Shown here: positions 18,029-26,460 of the stretch, piece by piece
How positions within the stretch are numbered: position 1 is the stretch's first letter
Layout of the letters: the number at the start of each line of letters is the position of its first letter
NCBI RefSeq assembly: GCF_036013525.1
Contig: NZ_CP107853.1
Coordinates: forward strand, 62,001 to 126,000
Source: Nonomuraea sp. NBC_00507
GTDB lineage: Bacteria; Actinomycetota; Actinomycetes; Streptosporangiales; Streptosporangiaceae
Reading direction: 5' to 3'
DNA: 64,000 bases
Notes under the pieces: generated by a model
What the model was told of the DNA's origin: nothing
The model's database searches: none
The model's input: only the letters and a program-made list of their open reading frames with translations
Program-made: the position numbers and the translations under genes

Positions 18029-18952
18029 ATGATGGACGAATCCAATCACTGGTACGGGCACTCCCGCATACTCGCCAGATACTGCGACCTGTCCGACGAG
18101 GTGCCAAAACGCATCCAAGGTTTCCTTCAGCACGGATGGAACTATCTCCATGGATTTCCCCCGAACGACCACTGGTGCAGCCCCGGATACCCCCGCTTCA
18201 TCTGGTCCGACGTGCTGCGCCGCCGCGGCTGGTCGATGGGCAGAAGGGGGCACTACCTCATCGGCGCCCCCTGGATTTACCTCCTTCATCTGGAGCCTGA
18301 GCTGGGCGTGACGCCGGAGCGCCAGGGTACGATCTGGTATCCCTTTCATGGTTGGGAGAAGTATTCCGTCACTGGCGACCACGCCCGCCTGGCCGACGAA
18401 ATCCGAAATGTCGAGACCGGTCCGGTCACGGTCTGCCTTTATTGGTTGGAATTCGCAAATCCGGACATTCGGCGGGCGTACGAATCGAGGGGATTTCGAG
18501 TCATCTGCCATGGCGAGCGCGGATCCCGCTGGGAGGGCAAGGGGCGGGACTTCCTGCGCAAGCAGCTGGTCCAGTTGCGGCGCCACCGCAGGGTGGCCTC
18601 CAACCGGCTCGGCAGCGCGCTGTTCTACGGCGCCTCGGTGGGGTGCGAGGTGGCCGTGTACGGGGACCCGATGCAGTTCGAGGACGAACGTCCCGAGTAC
18701 GGCGGCACGGCGCGCCGCATGCGGCTCTGGCCCGAGCTGCACGGCACACGCGTCGATCCGGAGCTGGCGGCCGAGGTGGCGCGGCGCGAGCTGGGATTCG
18801 AGTATCAGGCGACACCGGAGGAGCTACGGCGAATGTTCGGATGGAAGCGGGTGGGCGAGGGAGCGACGCCGCCTGGAGCAGAGGCGGAGACGAAGCGACC
18901 GGCGCGGGGGAAGGCGGCGGCATCCGGGCGACCGAGCCGCCGGACGGAGTGA
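18029..18952 (+). CDS. Uncharacterised glycan-locus protein
   Basis: A 307-residue protein of unknown family. ATG 18029 follows AGGGGGA closely; ATG 18032 is nearly as good, and ATG 17951 would add 26 residues without an RBS. Features seen: an N-terminal segment rich in Trp/Tyr/His (HGWNYLHGFPPNDHWC), a middle stretch TIWYPFHGWEKYS, and SNRLGSALFYGASVGCEVAVYGD near residue 200. This last pattern (SN, glycine turn, FYG, VYGD) recalls the donor-site region of GT-B-fold capsule enzymes. The C-terminal 40 residues are basic and disordered. There is no signal peptide or membrane span. A glycosyltransferase-like role is possible but unproven. It ends 4 bp before the next gene. Confidence 0.55.
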   Translation: MMDESNHWYGHSRILARYCDLSDEVPKRIQGFLQHGWNYLHGFPPNDHWCSPGYPRFIWSDVLRRRGWSMGRRGHYLIGAPWIYLLHLEPELGVTPERQGTIWYPFHGWEKYSVTGDHARLADEIRNVETGPVTVCLYWLEFANPDIRRAYESRGFRVICHGERGSRWEGKGRDFLRKQLVQLRRHRRVASNRLGSALFYGASVGCEVAVYGDPMQFEDERPEYGGTARRMRLWPELHGTRVDPELAAEVARRELGFEYQATPEELRRMFGWKRVGEGATPPGAEAETKRPARGKAAASGRPSRRTE

Positions 18953-18956
18953 GGCC

Positions 18957-20657
18957 ATGAACACGTGTATGAGTGGCGAGGCGCCCGAGAACGTCCATTT
19001 GATCGGCGGCGAGATGCTGCTTTGGTCTGACATGTCCAACATGGGTGGTGCGACAGACTGGCGGGGCGCGGCACTGGAGCTGATCAGGCGGATGCTCCCG
19101 CCGAGCGGCCGGGTCCTGCTGGTCGGACCGCATCCGCAGCTGGTCGTGGACGAGGTGGCGGCGCATGCCTCCGCGGCGCACGTCTCTGCGGCGCACGTCT
19201 CTGCGGCGCACGTCTCCGCAGTGCATACCCCTTCGGCGGCCGTGCTCCTGCGGTCCTACCCCGACGCCTGCGCGCTCGGCGAACGCCATCCGGGGCTGGC
19301 GGTATTCTGCGGACGGCTGGAGGTGTTCGCGGCAGACGAGCCGTACGACCTGGTGCTGGCCCTGGACGGGCTGCTGCGTACACACTCCGCCGAGGCGCCG
19401 GCCGCGGCCTGGATCGAGTCGCTCGACGCGCTGGCCGCACTCGTCGCGCCGGGCGGGCGCCTGGTGCTCGGCGTACGCAACGACCTCGGCGTGGACCGGC
19501 TCGTCGAGGCCCGGCCCGCCGACCGGGACGGCGCCGACGACCAGTGGGCCCCGCACGGCTTCGACCCCAGCTACCCCAGCGGACGCGGCGCCCTGGACGC
19601 TGGACTGGAGTCGGCGGGGCTGACGGTGCAGCGGTGCTACGCCGCGTACCCGGGCAGGCAGGCGCCTCGTGCCCTGCTCGCTCGCGAGGCCCTGACCGCC
19701 GAGCTGCCGGACGCGCTCACGTTCCCGCTGAGTTCCTGGGGCGGTGACGGCATGCTGGTGGCCGACCCGCTGCGCCTGACCCGCCTGGTGTTCCGGCATC
19801 GCCTGGGGGAGGAGCTCGCCCCGCTGTGGCTCGCCGTGGCCACCCGCCCTCCGCTGATCACCAAGAGCCCGATCGGCGCCGACGATGCAGGAGAGCTGCC
19901 GCTCGGCCTCATCGAGGAAGGGCCGGCCCTGTACGAGCTCACCCAGGCCGGACTCAAACACCTCCCCGACGGCGCGGAGCACCCCGTCCCCACAGGCCGG
20001 GTCGTCGAAGAGATCCTCGTCGAAGCATGCGCCCGCGAGGACGTGAAGACCGTCCGCGAGCTGCTCCAAAACCTGGCCATCTGGCTGGAGCAGGGCGGCG
20101 ACGCGGCCGCCGGCACCGACAGCCTGGTGTACGACGGCGAGCGGTTCACCGCCATCGGCCCCATGGCGGCGCTCCCGTCCACGCCCCCCGAGCCACGTGT
20201 AGTGCTGTGCCGGATCCTGCGGCGGTTCGCGGTCAGGCTGCTGGCGGCCGGCCACCATCACCCGTGGCCATGGCCGCTGGAGGCGGACCAGCTCACGCTG
20301 ACCCTGTGCGGCATGGCCGCCCGCCCCTGCGATCCAGGCGACCTCGACCGGGCCCGCAAGCTCGACGCCGAGCTGGGGCAGCCCGCCGAGCTGGCGGAGC
20401 AGGCGCCGACGTACCGCGACCTGGTCAGCGCCCGCGACCGCCTGACCGACCAGCTCACCGCCGCCCTGGCGCGCGTCGCGCGCCTGGAGACCAAGTTGTC
20501 CTACCGGGAGCGTGAGCTGGTCAGGGCCAGGGCCAAGCTGCGCAGGACGCATCGCAAGGCCACCGCCTACCGCAGAACGCTCGGCTACCGGCTCTCGCGC
20601 CGCCTGGCACGCCCGCGCAGGGTCGCCCGCAAAGTGTTCCGCTTGTTGTCCGGCTGA
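18957..20657 (+). CDS. Class I SAM-dependent methyltransferase-like protein with C-terminal coiled coil
   Basis: This 566-residue protein starts at ATG 18957, with GGAGTGAGG just upstream overlapping the previous stop region. Residues 25-215 resemble a Rossmann methyltransferase (GRVLLVGPHPQLVV, then EPYDLVLALDGLL and LVAPGGRLVLGVRNDL), though motif I is not a perfect GxGxG. The middle (residues 215-470) is unassigned. Residues about 480-545 are a heptad-rich helix (RDRLTDQLTAALARVARLE) ending in a very basic tail. Four 15-bp repeats encode AHVSA units near residues 68-87. It sits 16 bp upstream of a GT2 gene and probably acts with it. Substrate unknown. Confidence 0.65.
   Translation: MNTCMSGEAPENVHLIGGEMLLWSDMSNMGGATDWRGAALELIRRMLPPSGRVLLVGPHPQLVVDEVAAHASAAHVSAAHVSAAHVSAVHTPSAAVLLRSYPDACALGERHPGLAVFCGRLEVFAADEPYDLVLALDGLLRTHSAEAPAAAWIESLDALAALVAPGGRLVLGVRNDLGVDRLVEARPADRDGADDQWAPHGFDPSYPSGRGALDAGLESAGLTVQRCYAAYPGRQAPRALLAREALTAELPDALTFPLSSWGGDGMLVADPLRLTRLVFRHRLGEELAPLWLAVATRPPLITKSPIGADDAGELPLGLIEEGPALYELTQAGLKHLPDGAEHPVPTGRVVEEILVEACAREDVKTVRELLQNLAIWLEQGGDAAAGTDSLVYDGERFTAIGPMAALPSTPPEPRVVLCRILRRFAVRLLAAGHHHPWPWPLEADQLTLTLCGMAARPCDPGDLDRARKLDAELGQPAELAEQAPTYRDLVSARDRLTDQLTAALARVARLETKLSYRERELVRARAKLRRTHRKATAYRRTLGYRLSRRLARPRRVARKVFRLLSG
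19158..19217 (+). repeat. In-frame 15-bp tandem repeat (four units)
   Basis: Units at 19158, 19173, 19188 and 19203 encode Ala-Ala-His-(Val/Ala)-Ser. The second and third are identical, and a decayed fifth unit follows. The repeat lies inside the methyltransferase-like fold between predicted strands, where length changes would be tolerated in a loop. Confidence 0.85.
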
Positions 20658-20672
20658 CGAGGAGGAGTACAG

Positions 20673-22559
20673 GTGCCGGTTCTGTCGGTCATCGTCCCGT
20701 TCTACAACGTCGAGAAGTACATCGGACCCTGCCTGGACTCCATCGCCGCCCAGAGCCTGAAGGATCTGGAGGTGATCTGCGTGGACGATGGCAGCGACGA
20801 CGGCGGCCCGGCCGTCGTCAGGGACCGGCAGGCCGGCGACCGCCGCATCCGTCTCATCAGCCAGGACAACCAGGGTGTGGGACGGGCCCGCAACATCGGC
20901 CTGCGCCAGGCGACCGGCCGCTACCTGGCCTTCGTGGACGGCGACGACACGGTCCCCCCGGGCGCGTTCGGCCGCCTGGTGTCCTCGCTCGAGTCCTCGG
21001 GCTCCGACCTGGCCTGCGGAAACGTCATGCGGCTCTACAGGAACCTGCTGGTCCGCTCGTGGGCACACAAGGAGGCGTTCGCCAAGCCCGTCAAGGGCAC
21101 CCACATCACCCGCCACCGGCTGCTGATCCGCGACCGCATGCTCTGGAACAAGATCTACCGCCGCTCCTTCTGGGAGGAGCTCGGCCTGAGCTTCCCCGAG
21201 CGCATGTACGAGGACCAGCCCGTCGCCATCGCCGCCCACGTCGGCGCGCGCTCGGTGGACGTGCTTGCCAAGGTCGTCTACCACTGGAGGCAGCGCGACG
21301 AGCCGGGCTCCTCGATCACCCAGCGCCAACTGGAGCCGGGCAACCTGCGTGACCGCCTCCTGTCGGTGCTGGAGACCGCCGACCTGGTGGCCCGCCGCGC
21401 GCCGCGGCTCAAGCCGGACTTCGACCGCGACACGATGGAGATCGACATGAGCGTCGCGGTGGAGGCCGTGGCCGCCATGGGCGACTCGGCGGACCCGGCG
21501 TTGATCGACCTGATCGTCCGTTATCTCGACGGTGTGTCGCGCGAGGCGTGGCAGAGCGTGCCGTTCGCGCACCGGCTTCAGGTCCACCTCCTGCACGAGC
21601 GCCGCCTGGCCGAGCTCGCCGACGTGCACGCCCAGGTCCGCGACGGCCGGCTGCGGCCCCGGGTGCGCCCGGCCGGGTTCGTGCGCAGGCGCTGGTACGG
21701 CCGCCACCCATGGATGCCGGGACAGTTGTCCGACGTGTCGGCCGAGCTGGACCTGTCCGCCAGGCTCGTGGAGCTCGACTGGCGGGACGGCCGGCTCGCC
21801 GGCGCGGGCTGGGCGGGCGTCGGCAGCTTCGACGTCGGCGCGCTGGGCCAGGCACGCGTACGCGTCTGGCTGGAGGAACGCAGGACCGGCGAGACCGTCC
21901 AGCTGGGCGAGCAGGACTCCGCGCCGGTCTGGGAGCACTTGGCGGACGACGACGGTGACACGCTGCCCCAGCACGTGTTCCCGTTCAGGTTCGCCCTCGA
22001 CCCGGCCGCGCTGACCACGGCCCAGCTCGCCCGGCGCGGCCTCTGGGACCTGCGGCTCGACCTCAAGGGGCAAGGGCTGCGGCTCGACGGCAGGGTGGGC
22101 GGGCCGCGCTGGCTGCCGCCCGAGATCCCGGCGCCGCGCCGCAGGTCAGGGGTGTGGCTGGTGCCGGTACGCAGCGTCAAGGGCTCCTGGGGCCTGCGGC
22201 TGCGTAAGGCGGAGGCGATCATCGCGGAGTGCCGGGTGAACGGCGGCGACCTGGTGTTCTCGGGGGAGATGTCCGACGTCGGCGACGGGGAGCCGGTGCT
22301 GCGGTTGAGACGCAGGAGCGACGGCGAGGAGATGTACTTCCCGGTGGCGCTGTCGGGCCGGGACTTCCACGCCCGGGTGCCACTGGCGGACGTCGACGAG
22401 CGGGTCGGCGACGAGTCGTGCTGGGAGGTCGTCATCGACCAGGGCAAGGCGCTGCGCCCGCTGGTGCGCACCCGCCAGCGTCCCGTCGCGACCATCGCGG
22501 AGCGGCGGTTTCTGGTGGACCGGGGCGAGGACGGCTGCCTGCTCCTCGCCGAACGCTAG
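20673..22559 (+). CDS. GT2 glycosyltransferase with long C-terminal beta-rich region
   Basis: The 628-residue protein starts at GTG 20673 behind GAGGAGGAG. The GT-A domain (residues 1-230) shows LSVIVPFYNVEKYIGPCLDS, VICVDDGSDDGG and AFVDGDDTVPPG. Residues 355-628 are beta-rich with two sandwich-like blocks (LDLSARLVELDWRDG and VNGGDLVFSGEMSDV). This build resembles TarS-like wall-polymer glycosyltransferases, where C-terminal domains bind the polymer or trimerise. It is the closest in-window relative of the 6615-8057 protein: both contain RDR..WNKIYRR..FWE. The 3' end overlaps pseC convergently by 4 bp. Confidence 0.85.
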   Translation: MPVLSVIVPFYNVEKYIGPCLDSIAAQSLKDLEVICVDDGSDDGGPAVVRDRQAGDRRIRLISQDNQGVGRARNIGLRQATGRYLAFVDGDDTVPPGAFGRLVSSLESSGSDLACGNVMRLYRNLLVRSWAHKEAFAKPVKGTHITRHRLLIRDRMLWNKIYRRSFWEELGLSFPERMYEDQPVAIAAHVGARSVDVLAKVVYHWRQRDEPGSSITQRQLEPGNLRDRLLSVLETADLVARRAPRLKPDFDRDTMEIDMSVAVEAVAAMGDSADPALIDLIVRYLDGVSREAWQSVPFAHRLQVHLLHERRLAELADVHAQVRDGRLRPRVRPAGFVRRRWYGRHPWMPGQLSDVSAELDLSARLVELDWRDGRLAGAGWAGVGSFDVGALGQARVRVWLEERRTGETVQLGEQDSAPVWEHLADDDGDTLPQHVFPFRFALDPAALTTAQLARRGLWDLRLDLKGQGLRLDGRVGGPRWLPPEIPAPRRRSGVWLVPVRSVKGSWGLRLRKAEAIIAECRVNGGDLVFSGEMSDVGDGEPVLRLRRRSDGEEMYFPVALSGRDFHARVPLADVDERVGDESCWEVVIDQGKALRPLVRTRQRPVATIAERRFLVDRGEDGCLLLAER

Positions 22560-23680
22560 GCCAGGATCTTCGCCAGTGTCTCCACGACCCGGTCCTGCTG
22601 GGCGTCGGTGAGATCGGGGAACAGCGGCAGCGACAACTCCTCGGCGTAGTAAGCCTCCGCGTGCGGGCAGAGGCCGCGCCGGTAGCCGAGGTCGGCGAAG
22701 ACCGGATGCCAGTAGGCGGGGATGTAGTTGACCTGCACGCCGATGCCGGCCGCCCGCATGCTCTCGTAGACCTCACGCCGCCGCCCGTCGCGGACGCGTA
22801 CGGGATAGAGGTGCCAGCTCGGGGACACGTAGGCCCGCTGCGCGGGCAGCCGCAGCCCCGGCACCTCGCGCAGCAGCAGGTTGTAGCGGGCGACCAGCTC
22901 GCGCCGCCGCTCGCGGAAGCGGGCCAGCCGCCGCAGCTGGCTGATGCCGAGCGCGCACAACACGTCGGGCAGCCGGTAGTTGAGCCCGAACGCGTGCACC
23001 TCCTGGTGCCAGCCGCCCACGTCCGGCTCGCGTTGTTCGGCGGGGTCTCTGACCAGGCCGTGGTTCTTGAAGCGGGCCGCCCGCGCATGCTGCTCCGGAT
23101 CGGCCGCCGCCACGGCGCCGCCTTCGGCGGTCGTCACGGTCTTGGTGGGGTAGAACGAGAACGTCGTCAGGTCCGCCAGCGACCCCACGGGCCGGTCCTT
23201 GTAGGCCGCCCCGATCGAGTGCGCCGCGTCCCCCACCAGCGACGCGCCCACCCGTTGTGCGACCGTCCGCAGCTCGTCGTAGTCGGCGGGGTGGCCGGCG
23301 TAGTCCACCGCCGTGATCGCCCGGGTCCGGGAGCCGGCCAGCGCGGCCACGGCGTCCGGGTCGAGGTTGCCGGTGTCGGGCTGCACGTCGGCGAAGACCA
23401 CCCGCGCGCCGAGCAGCGCCGCCGTGGCGGCCGTGGCCACGAACGTCAGCGGCGACGTGATCACTTCGTCGCCCGGGCGCACCTCCGCCGCCGCGTATGC
23501 GACGTGCAGCGCGGCCGTGCCCGAGGTGACCGACACGCACGGCACGCCGCCCGTCCAGCGGGCCAGCTCCGCCTCGAACGCGGCCACCGCGGGCCCGGTG
23601 GTCAGCCAGTCGCCGCGCAGCACCTCGGCCACGGCCTCGACGTCGGACTCGGCGATCGACTGCCGCCCGTAGGGGAGCAT
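22556..23680 (-). CDS. pseC: UDP-4-amino-sugar aminotransferase, pseudaminic acid pathway (PseC)
   Basis: The 374-residue DegT/DnrJ/EryC1 aminotransferase starts at ATG 23680, sharing one base with the pseB stop (TGATG). PLP contacts are visible: TSGTAALHVAY (phosphate-binding), DAAHSIGA (Asp to the pyridine N), and FYPTKTVTTAEGG with Lys180 forming the Schiff base. The opening LPYGRQSIAESDVEAV is typical of PseC. It aminates the 4-keto sugar made by PseB to UDP-4-amino-4,6-dideoxy-beta-L-AltNAc. Coupling to pseB makes PseC far more likely than other sugar aminotransferases. Confidence 0.9.
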   Translation of the reverse strand: MLPYGRQSIAESDVEAVAEVLRGDWLTTGPAVAAFEAELARWTGGVPCVSVTSGTAALHVAYAAAEVRPGDEVITSPLTFVATAATAALLGARVVFADVQPDTGNLDPDAVAALAGSRTRAITAVDYAGHPADYDELRTVAQRVGASLVGDAAHSIGAAYKDRPVGSLADLTTFSFYPTKTVTTAEGGAVAAADPEQHARAARFKNHGLVRDPAEQREPDVGGWHQEVHAFGLNYRLPDVLCALGISQLRRLARFRERRRELVARYNLLLREVPGLRLPAQRAYVSPSWHLYPVRVRDGRRREVYESMRAAGIGVQVNYIPAYWHPVFADLGYRRGLCPHAEAYYAEELSLPLFPDLTDAQQDRVVETLAKILA

Positions 23681-24657
23681 CAGCCGGCCACCAGGGTGCG
23701 CAGGTCGTCCACCGACAACCACTCGTCGTTGGTGTCGGAGCGGTAGGCGAAGCCCTCCGGCAGCATCTCGCCGGTCTGTGGTGGCTTGTAGCCCCACGTC
23801 GCGATCGTGGGCTGGACGACGAAGCGGTCGGCGAGCCGCAACGCCCTGCGGCCGTCGTCCGGGCCGATCATCTCCTCGTGCAGCTTCTCTCCGGGACGGA
23901 TGCCGATCTCGTAGATCGGGCTGTCCGGCGCCAGCGCCTCGGCCAGGTCGGTGATGCGCATGCTGGGGATGCGCGGCACGTAGAGCTCGCCACCCCGCAT
24001 CAGGTCGAACGAGTCGACCACGAACCTGACCGCCTGGTCGAGCGTGATCCAGAATCTGGTCATGCGCTTGTCGGTGATCGGCAGGCTGGCGCCCCGCTCA
24101 GCCAGGCGCAGGAACAGCGGCACCACCGAGCCCCTGCTGCCCACGACGTTGCCGTAGCGGACCACGGCGAAGCGGGTCACGTGCGCGGCGGCGTAGTGAT
24201 TGGCCGACACGAACAGCTTGTCGGCGACGAGCTTCGTGGCCCCGTAGAGGTTGATCGGGCTGGACGCCTTGTCGGTGGAGAGCGCGACCACCTTGCGCAC
24301 GCCGCAGTCGATGGCGGCCTCCACCACGTTCTGTGATCCTGCGACGTTGGTGCGGACGTATTCGAACGGGTTGTATTCGGCCGTGTCCACCTGCTTGAGC
24401 GCCGCCGCGTGCACGACGTGGTCGACGCCGTGCATGGCGCGGGTCAGCCGGTCGCGGTCCCTCACGTCCCCGATGAACCAGCGCAGCCGCTCGTCGTCGT
24501 TGAAGAGCTGCCTGCTCTCGTATTGTTTGAGCTCGTCGCGGGAGAAGACCACCAGGCGGCGCACCCCGAGTGTGTCGAGCGCGTGGCGGATGAAGGCCTT
24601 GCCGAAGGACCCCGTCCCGCCGGTGATCAAAATTGATGATCCGCTGAGAATGCTCAC
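23680..24657 (-). CDS. pseB: UDP-GlcNAc 4,6-dehydratase (inverting), PseB
   Basis: The 325-residue extended SDR begins with SILITGGTGSFGKAFIRHAL (NADP loop GGTGSFG). It continues with FSRDELKQYESRQLF, HAAALKQVDTAEYNP and LSTDKASSPINLYGATK, all close to PseB/FlaA1. The family variant of the catalytic triad (Lys/Asp/Tyr-type) is preserved in DKA and YGATK. It removes water and inverts C5 of UDP-GlcNAc, the first step to pseudaminic acid. GTG 24657 has a G6 RBS 3 bp upstream. It is the first gene of a minus-strand pair diverging from pseF. Confidence 0.93.
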   Translation of the reverse strand: MSILSGSSILITGGTGSFGKAFIRHALDTLGVRRLVVFSRDELKQYESRQLFNDDERLRWFIGDVRDRDRLTRAMHGVDHVVHAAALKQVDTAEYNPFEYVRTNVAGSQNVVEAAIDCGVRKVVALSTDKASSPINLYGATKLVADKLFVSANHYAAAHVTRFAVVRYGNVVGSRGSVVPLFLRLAERGASLPITDKRMTRFWITLDQAVRFVVDSFDLMRGGELYVPRIPSMRITDLAEALAPDSPIYEIGIRPGEKLHEEMIGPDDGRRALRLADRFVVQPTIATWGYKPPQTGEMLPEGFAYRSDTNDEWLSVDDLRTLVAG

Positions 24658-24760
24658 GTGCCCCCCGAAATTCGCGCTTACGCACTGTTGTCGTCATGCT
24701 CGGCGGTAGCATAGCGCGATCGATCAATGACGCACTGTCACACGGGGAAATGGGGCTGCT
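24658..24760. promoter_or_regulatory. Divergent pseB/pseF promoter region with 9-bp direct repeat
   Basis: This gap drives pseBC leftward and pseFG rightward. ACGCACTGT occurs at 24680-24688 and again at 24730-24738, exactly 50 bp apart and in the same orientation, flanking the AT-richer centre (TAGCATAG at 24707-24714). The repeats may bind a shared regulator, but this is inference. Confidence 0.4.
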
Positions 24761-25495
24761 GTGCGTATTGTCGGGATCATTCAGGCTCGTATGGGCTCTA
24801 CGCGGTTGCCGGGCAAGGTGCTGCGGCAGCTAGGGGGCGGCGGGCGTTCGGTGCTGGGGTGGGTGGTGCGCGCCGTGCGCGAGTCGCACGCCGTGGACGA
24901 CCTCGTGGTCGCCACCACCACGGAGGACGTCGACGACGTGGTGGTCGCCGAGTGCTGCCGCCTCGGCGTGGACTGGCACCGGGGACCGGTGGACGATGTG
25001 CTCACGCGGTTCATGCAGGTGCTGGAGGAGCGGGAGGCCGAGGCCGTGATGCGCTTCACGGCGGACTGCCCGCTGCTCGACCCTCAGGTGATCAGGGAGG
25101 CGGCGCTCGTCTACCGGGCCGTGCCCGGGCTCGGCTACCTGAGCACGAGCCTGGCGCGTACGCTGCCGCGCGGGCTCGACGTGGAGATCGTCGGCCGGGA
25201 GGCGCTGGAGCGGGCCGACCGGGAGGCGGCCGCCTACCACCGCGTGCACGTGACCTCCTACGTCTATGAGCATCCAGGCGACACGCGGCTGCTCGGGCTC
25301 ACCTATCAGCCCGTCGCCGACGATCTGCGGGTCACGCTCGACACCGAGGACGACTGGCGGCTCATCTCCCGGGTGGTGGACGAGCTGGGCGACGGATGCG
25401 TGCCGGTCGGGACGCTGGTGAGCTGGCTGCGCGACCGGCCGGAGGTGCGCGAGCTCAACGCCCATGTCCAGCAGAAAGCGCTCCAGGACGCGTGA
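24761..25495 (+). CDS. pseF: CMP-pseudaminic acid cytidylyltransferase-like protein (PseF)
   Basis: The 244-residue protein starts GTG 24761 as RIVGIIQARMGSTRLPGKVL, the N-terminal CTP-binding signature of the SpsF/CMP-NeuA cytidylyltransferase family (QARxGSxRLPxK). It continues with FTADCPLLDPQVI and RVTLDTEDDW. In a Pse locus this enzyme activates pseudaminic acid to CMP-Pse, the donor for glycosylation. It overlaps pseG by 4 bp (GTGA). SpsF homologues occur in other sugar pathways, so the assignment leans on the adjacent pseB, C, G, I and H genes. Confidence 0.85.
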   Translation: MRIVGIIQARMGSTRLPGKVLRQLGGGGRSVLGWVVRAVRESHAVDDLVVATTTEDVDDVVVAECCRLGVDWHRGPVDDVLTRFMQVLEEREAEAVMRFTADCPLLDPQVIREAALVYRAVPGLGYLSTSLARTLPRGLDVEIVGREALERADREAAAYHRVHVTSYVYEHPGDTRLLGLTYQPVADDLRVTLDTEDDWRLISRVVDELGDGCVPVGTLVSWLRDRPEVRELNAHVQQKALQDA

Positions 25496-26460
25496 CGGGC
25501 GGGTTGCGGGTCGGCTTCCGCTGCGACGCCAGGGTCGGGCGCGGAGCCGGCCATCTGGTGCGTTGCGTGGCGTTGGCCGAGGAGCTGTGCGCGCGCGGAG
25601 CGCACGTCGTCTTCGTCGGTGCGGTGGACGGGTCCGAGTGGGCGCGGGCGCAGCTGCGTGAGCGTGGTCTCCCGCTGGTCGCCGCACAGGAAGACCCGGT
25701 CCGGCTGGCGCGGCTGGCCCGTGAGCTCCGGCTCGACGCCGTGGTGCTCGACTCCTACGACCTGCCGGAGGGCACGGGGGCGGCGCTCAGGGACGCGGGT
25801 CTGGCGGTGCTCGCGATCGTCGACGGCGACCCGCTGGGCCAGGCGGCCGACCTCTACCTCGACCAGAACCTCGGCGCCGAGCGCCGGCCCTTCCGCGCCG
25901 GCCGGCGGCTGGCCGGGGCGCGTTACGTGTTGCTGCGCGACAGCGTGCGGAGATGCGAGCGGGCACCGCGGCGGGGCATGGCGGTGCCGCGGGTGTTGTG
26001 CTTCTTCGGCGGCACCGACAGCGCGGGCGTGGTCCCCGCGTGGACGCGGGCGCTCCTGGCGACCGGCGTGCCGTTCGAGGGCACGGTGGTCAGTCCGGCC
26101 CCCTTCGCCGCGGGTGACTCGATCACCGTCATCCCGCCGACGGACCGGCTGCCCGCGCTCATGGCCGAGGCCGACCTCGTGGTCACCGCGGCGGGCTCGG
26201 CCGTCTGGGAGCTGCTCCATCTCGGCGTGCCCACGGCGCTGACCTGGGTGGCCGGCAACCAGCTGATCGGCTATGAGGAGCTGGTGGGCAGGGGCGTCGC
26301 GGCCGGGCTCGGCAACACGCCCGGACCGCAGGCCGTCGGCACGCTGGCCCGCCTGCTCGCCGAGCCCGCCGCCCGCGAGGAGCACGGCCGGCGGGGCAGT
26401 GGCCTGGTGGACGGCAAGGGCCGGGAACGCGTCGCCGACGCCCTGCTCGAACTGCTCTAG
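25492..26460 (+). CDS. pseG: UDP-2,4-diacetamido-2,4,6-trideoxy-altrose hydrolase (PseG)
   Basis: The 322-residue GT-B-fold protein begins LRVGFRCDARVGRGAGHLVR. This is the PseG/MurG-like loop with the Asp and the G-x-G-H-x-x-R pattern of the active site. Later parts are VLCFFGGTDSAG, the AAGSAVWELLHLGVPT nucleotide-binding stretch, and NQLIGYEELVGRG. PseG removes UDP from the diacetamido sugar before condensation. GTG 25492 overlaps the pseF stop. The first two residues after the start already enter strand one, so no signal peptide is present. It ends convergently with pseI (4-bp overlap). Confidence 0.88.
   Translation: MTGGLRVGFRCDARVGRGAGHLVRCVALAEELCARGAHVVFVGAVDGSEWARAQLRERGLPLVAAQEDPVRLARLARELRLDAVVLDSYDLPEGTGAALRDAGLAVLAIVDGDPLGQAADLYLDQNLGAERRPFRAGRRLAGARYVLLRDSVRRCERAPRRGMAVPRVLCFFGGTDSAGVVPAWTRALLATGVPFEGTVVSPAPFAAGDSITVIPPTDRLPALMAEADLVVTAAGSAVWELLHLGVPTALTWVAGNQLIGYEELVGRGVAAGLGNTPGPQAVGTLARLLAEPAAREEHGRRGSGLVDGKGRERVADALLELL

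Noticed and set aside
18501..22073. 1190-codon minus-strand frame
   Set aside because: It lies antisense to three well-supported glycan genes and shows the His/Arg/Gly/Pro-rich composition of high-GC shadow frames.
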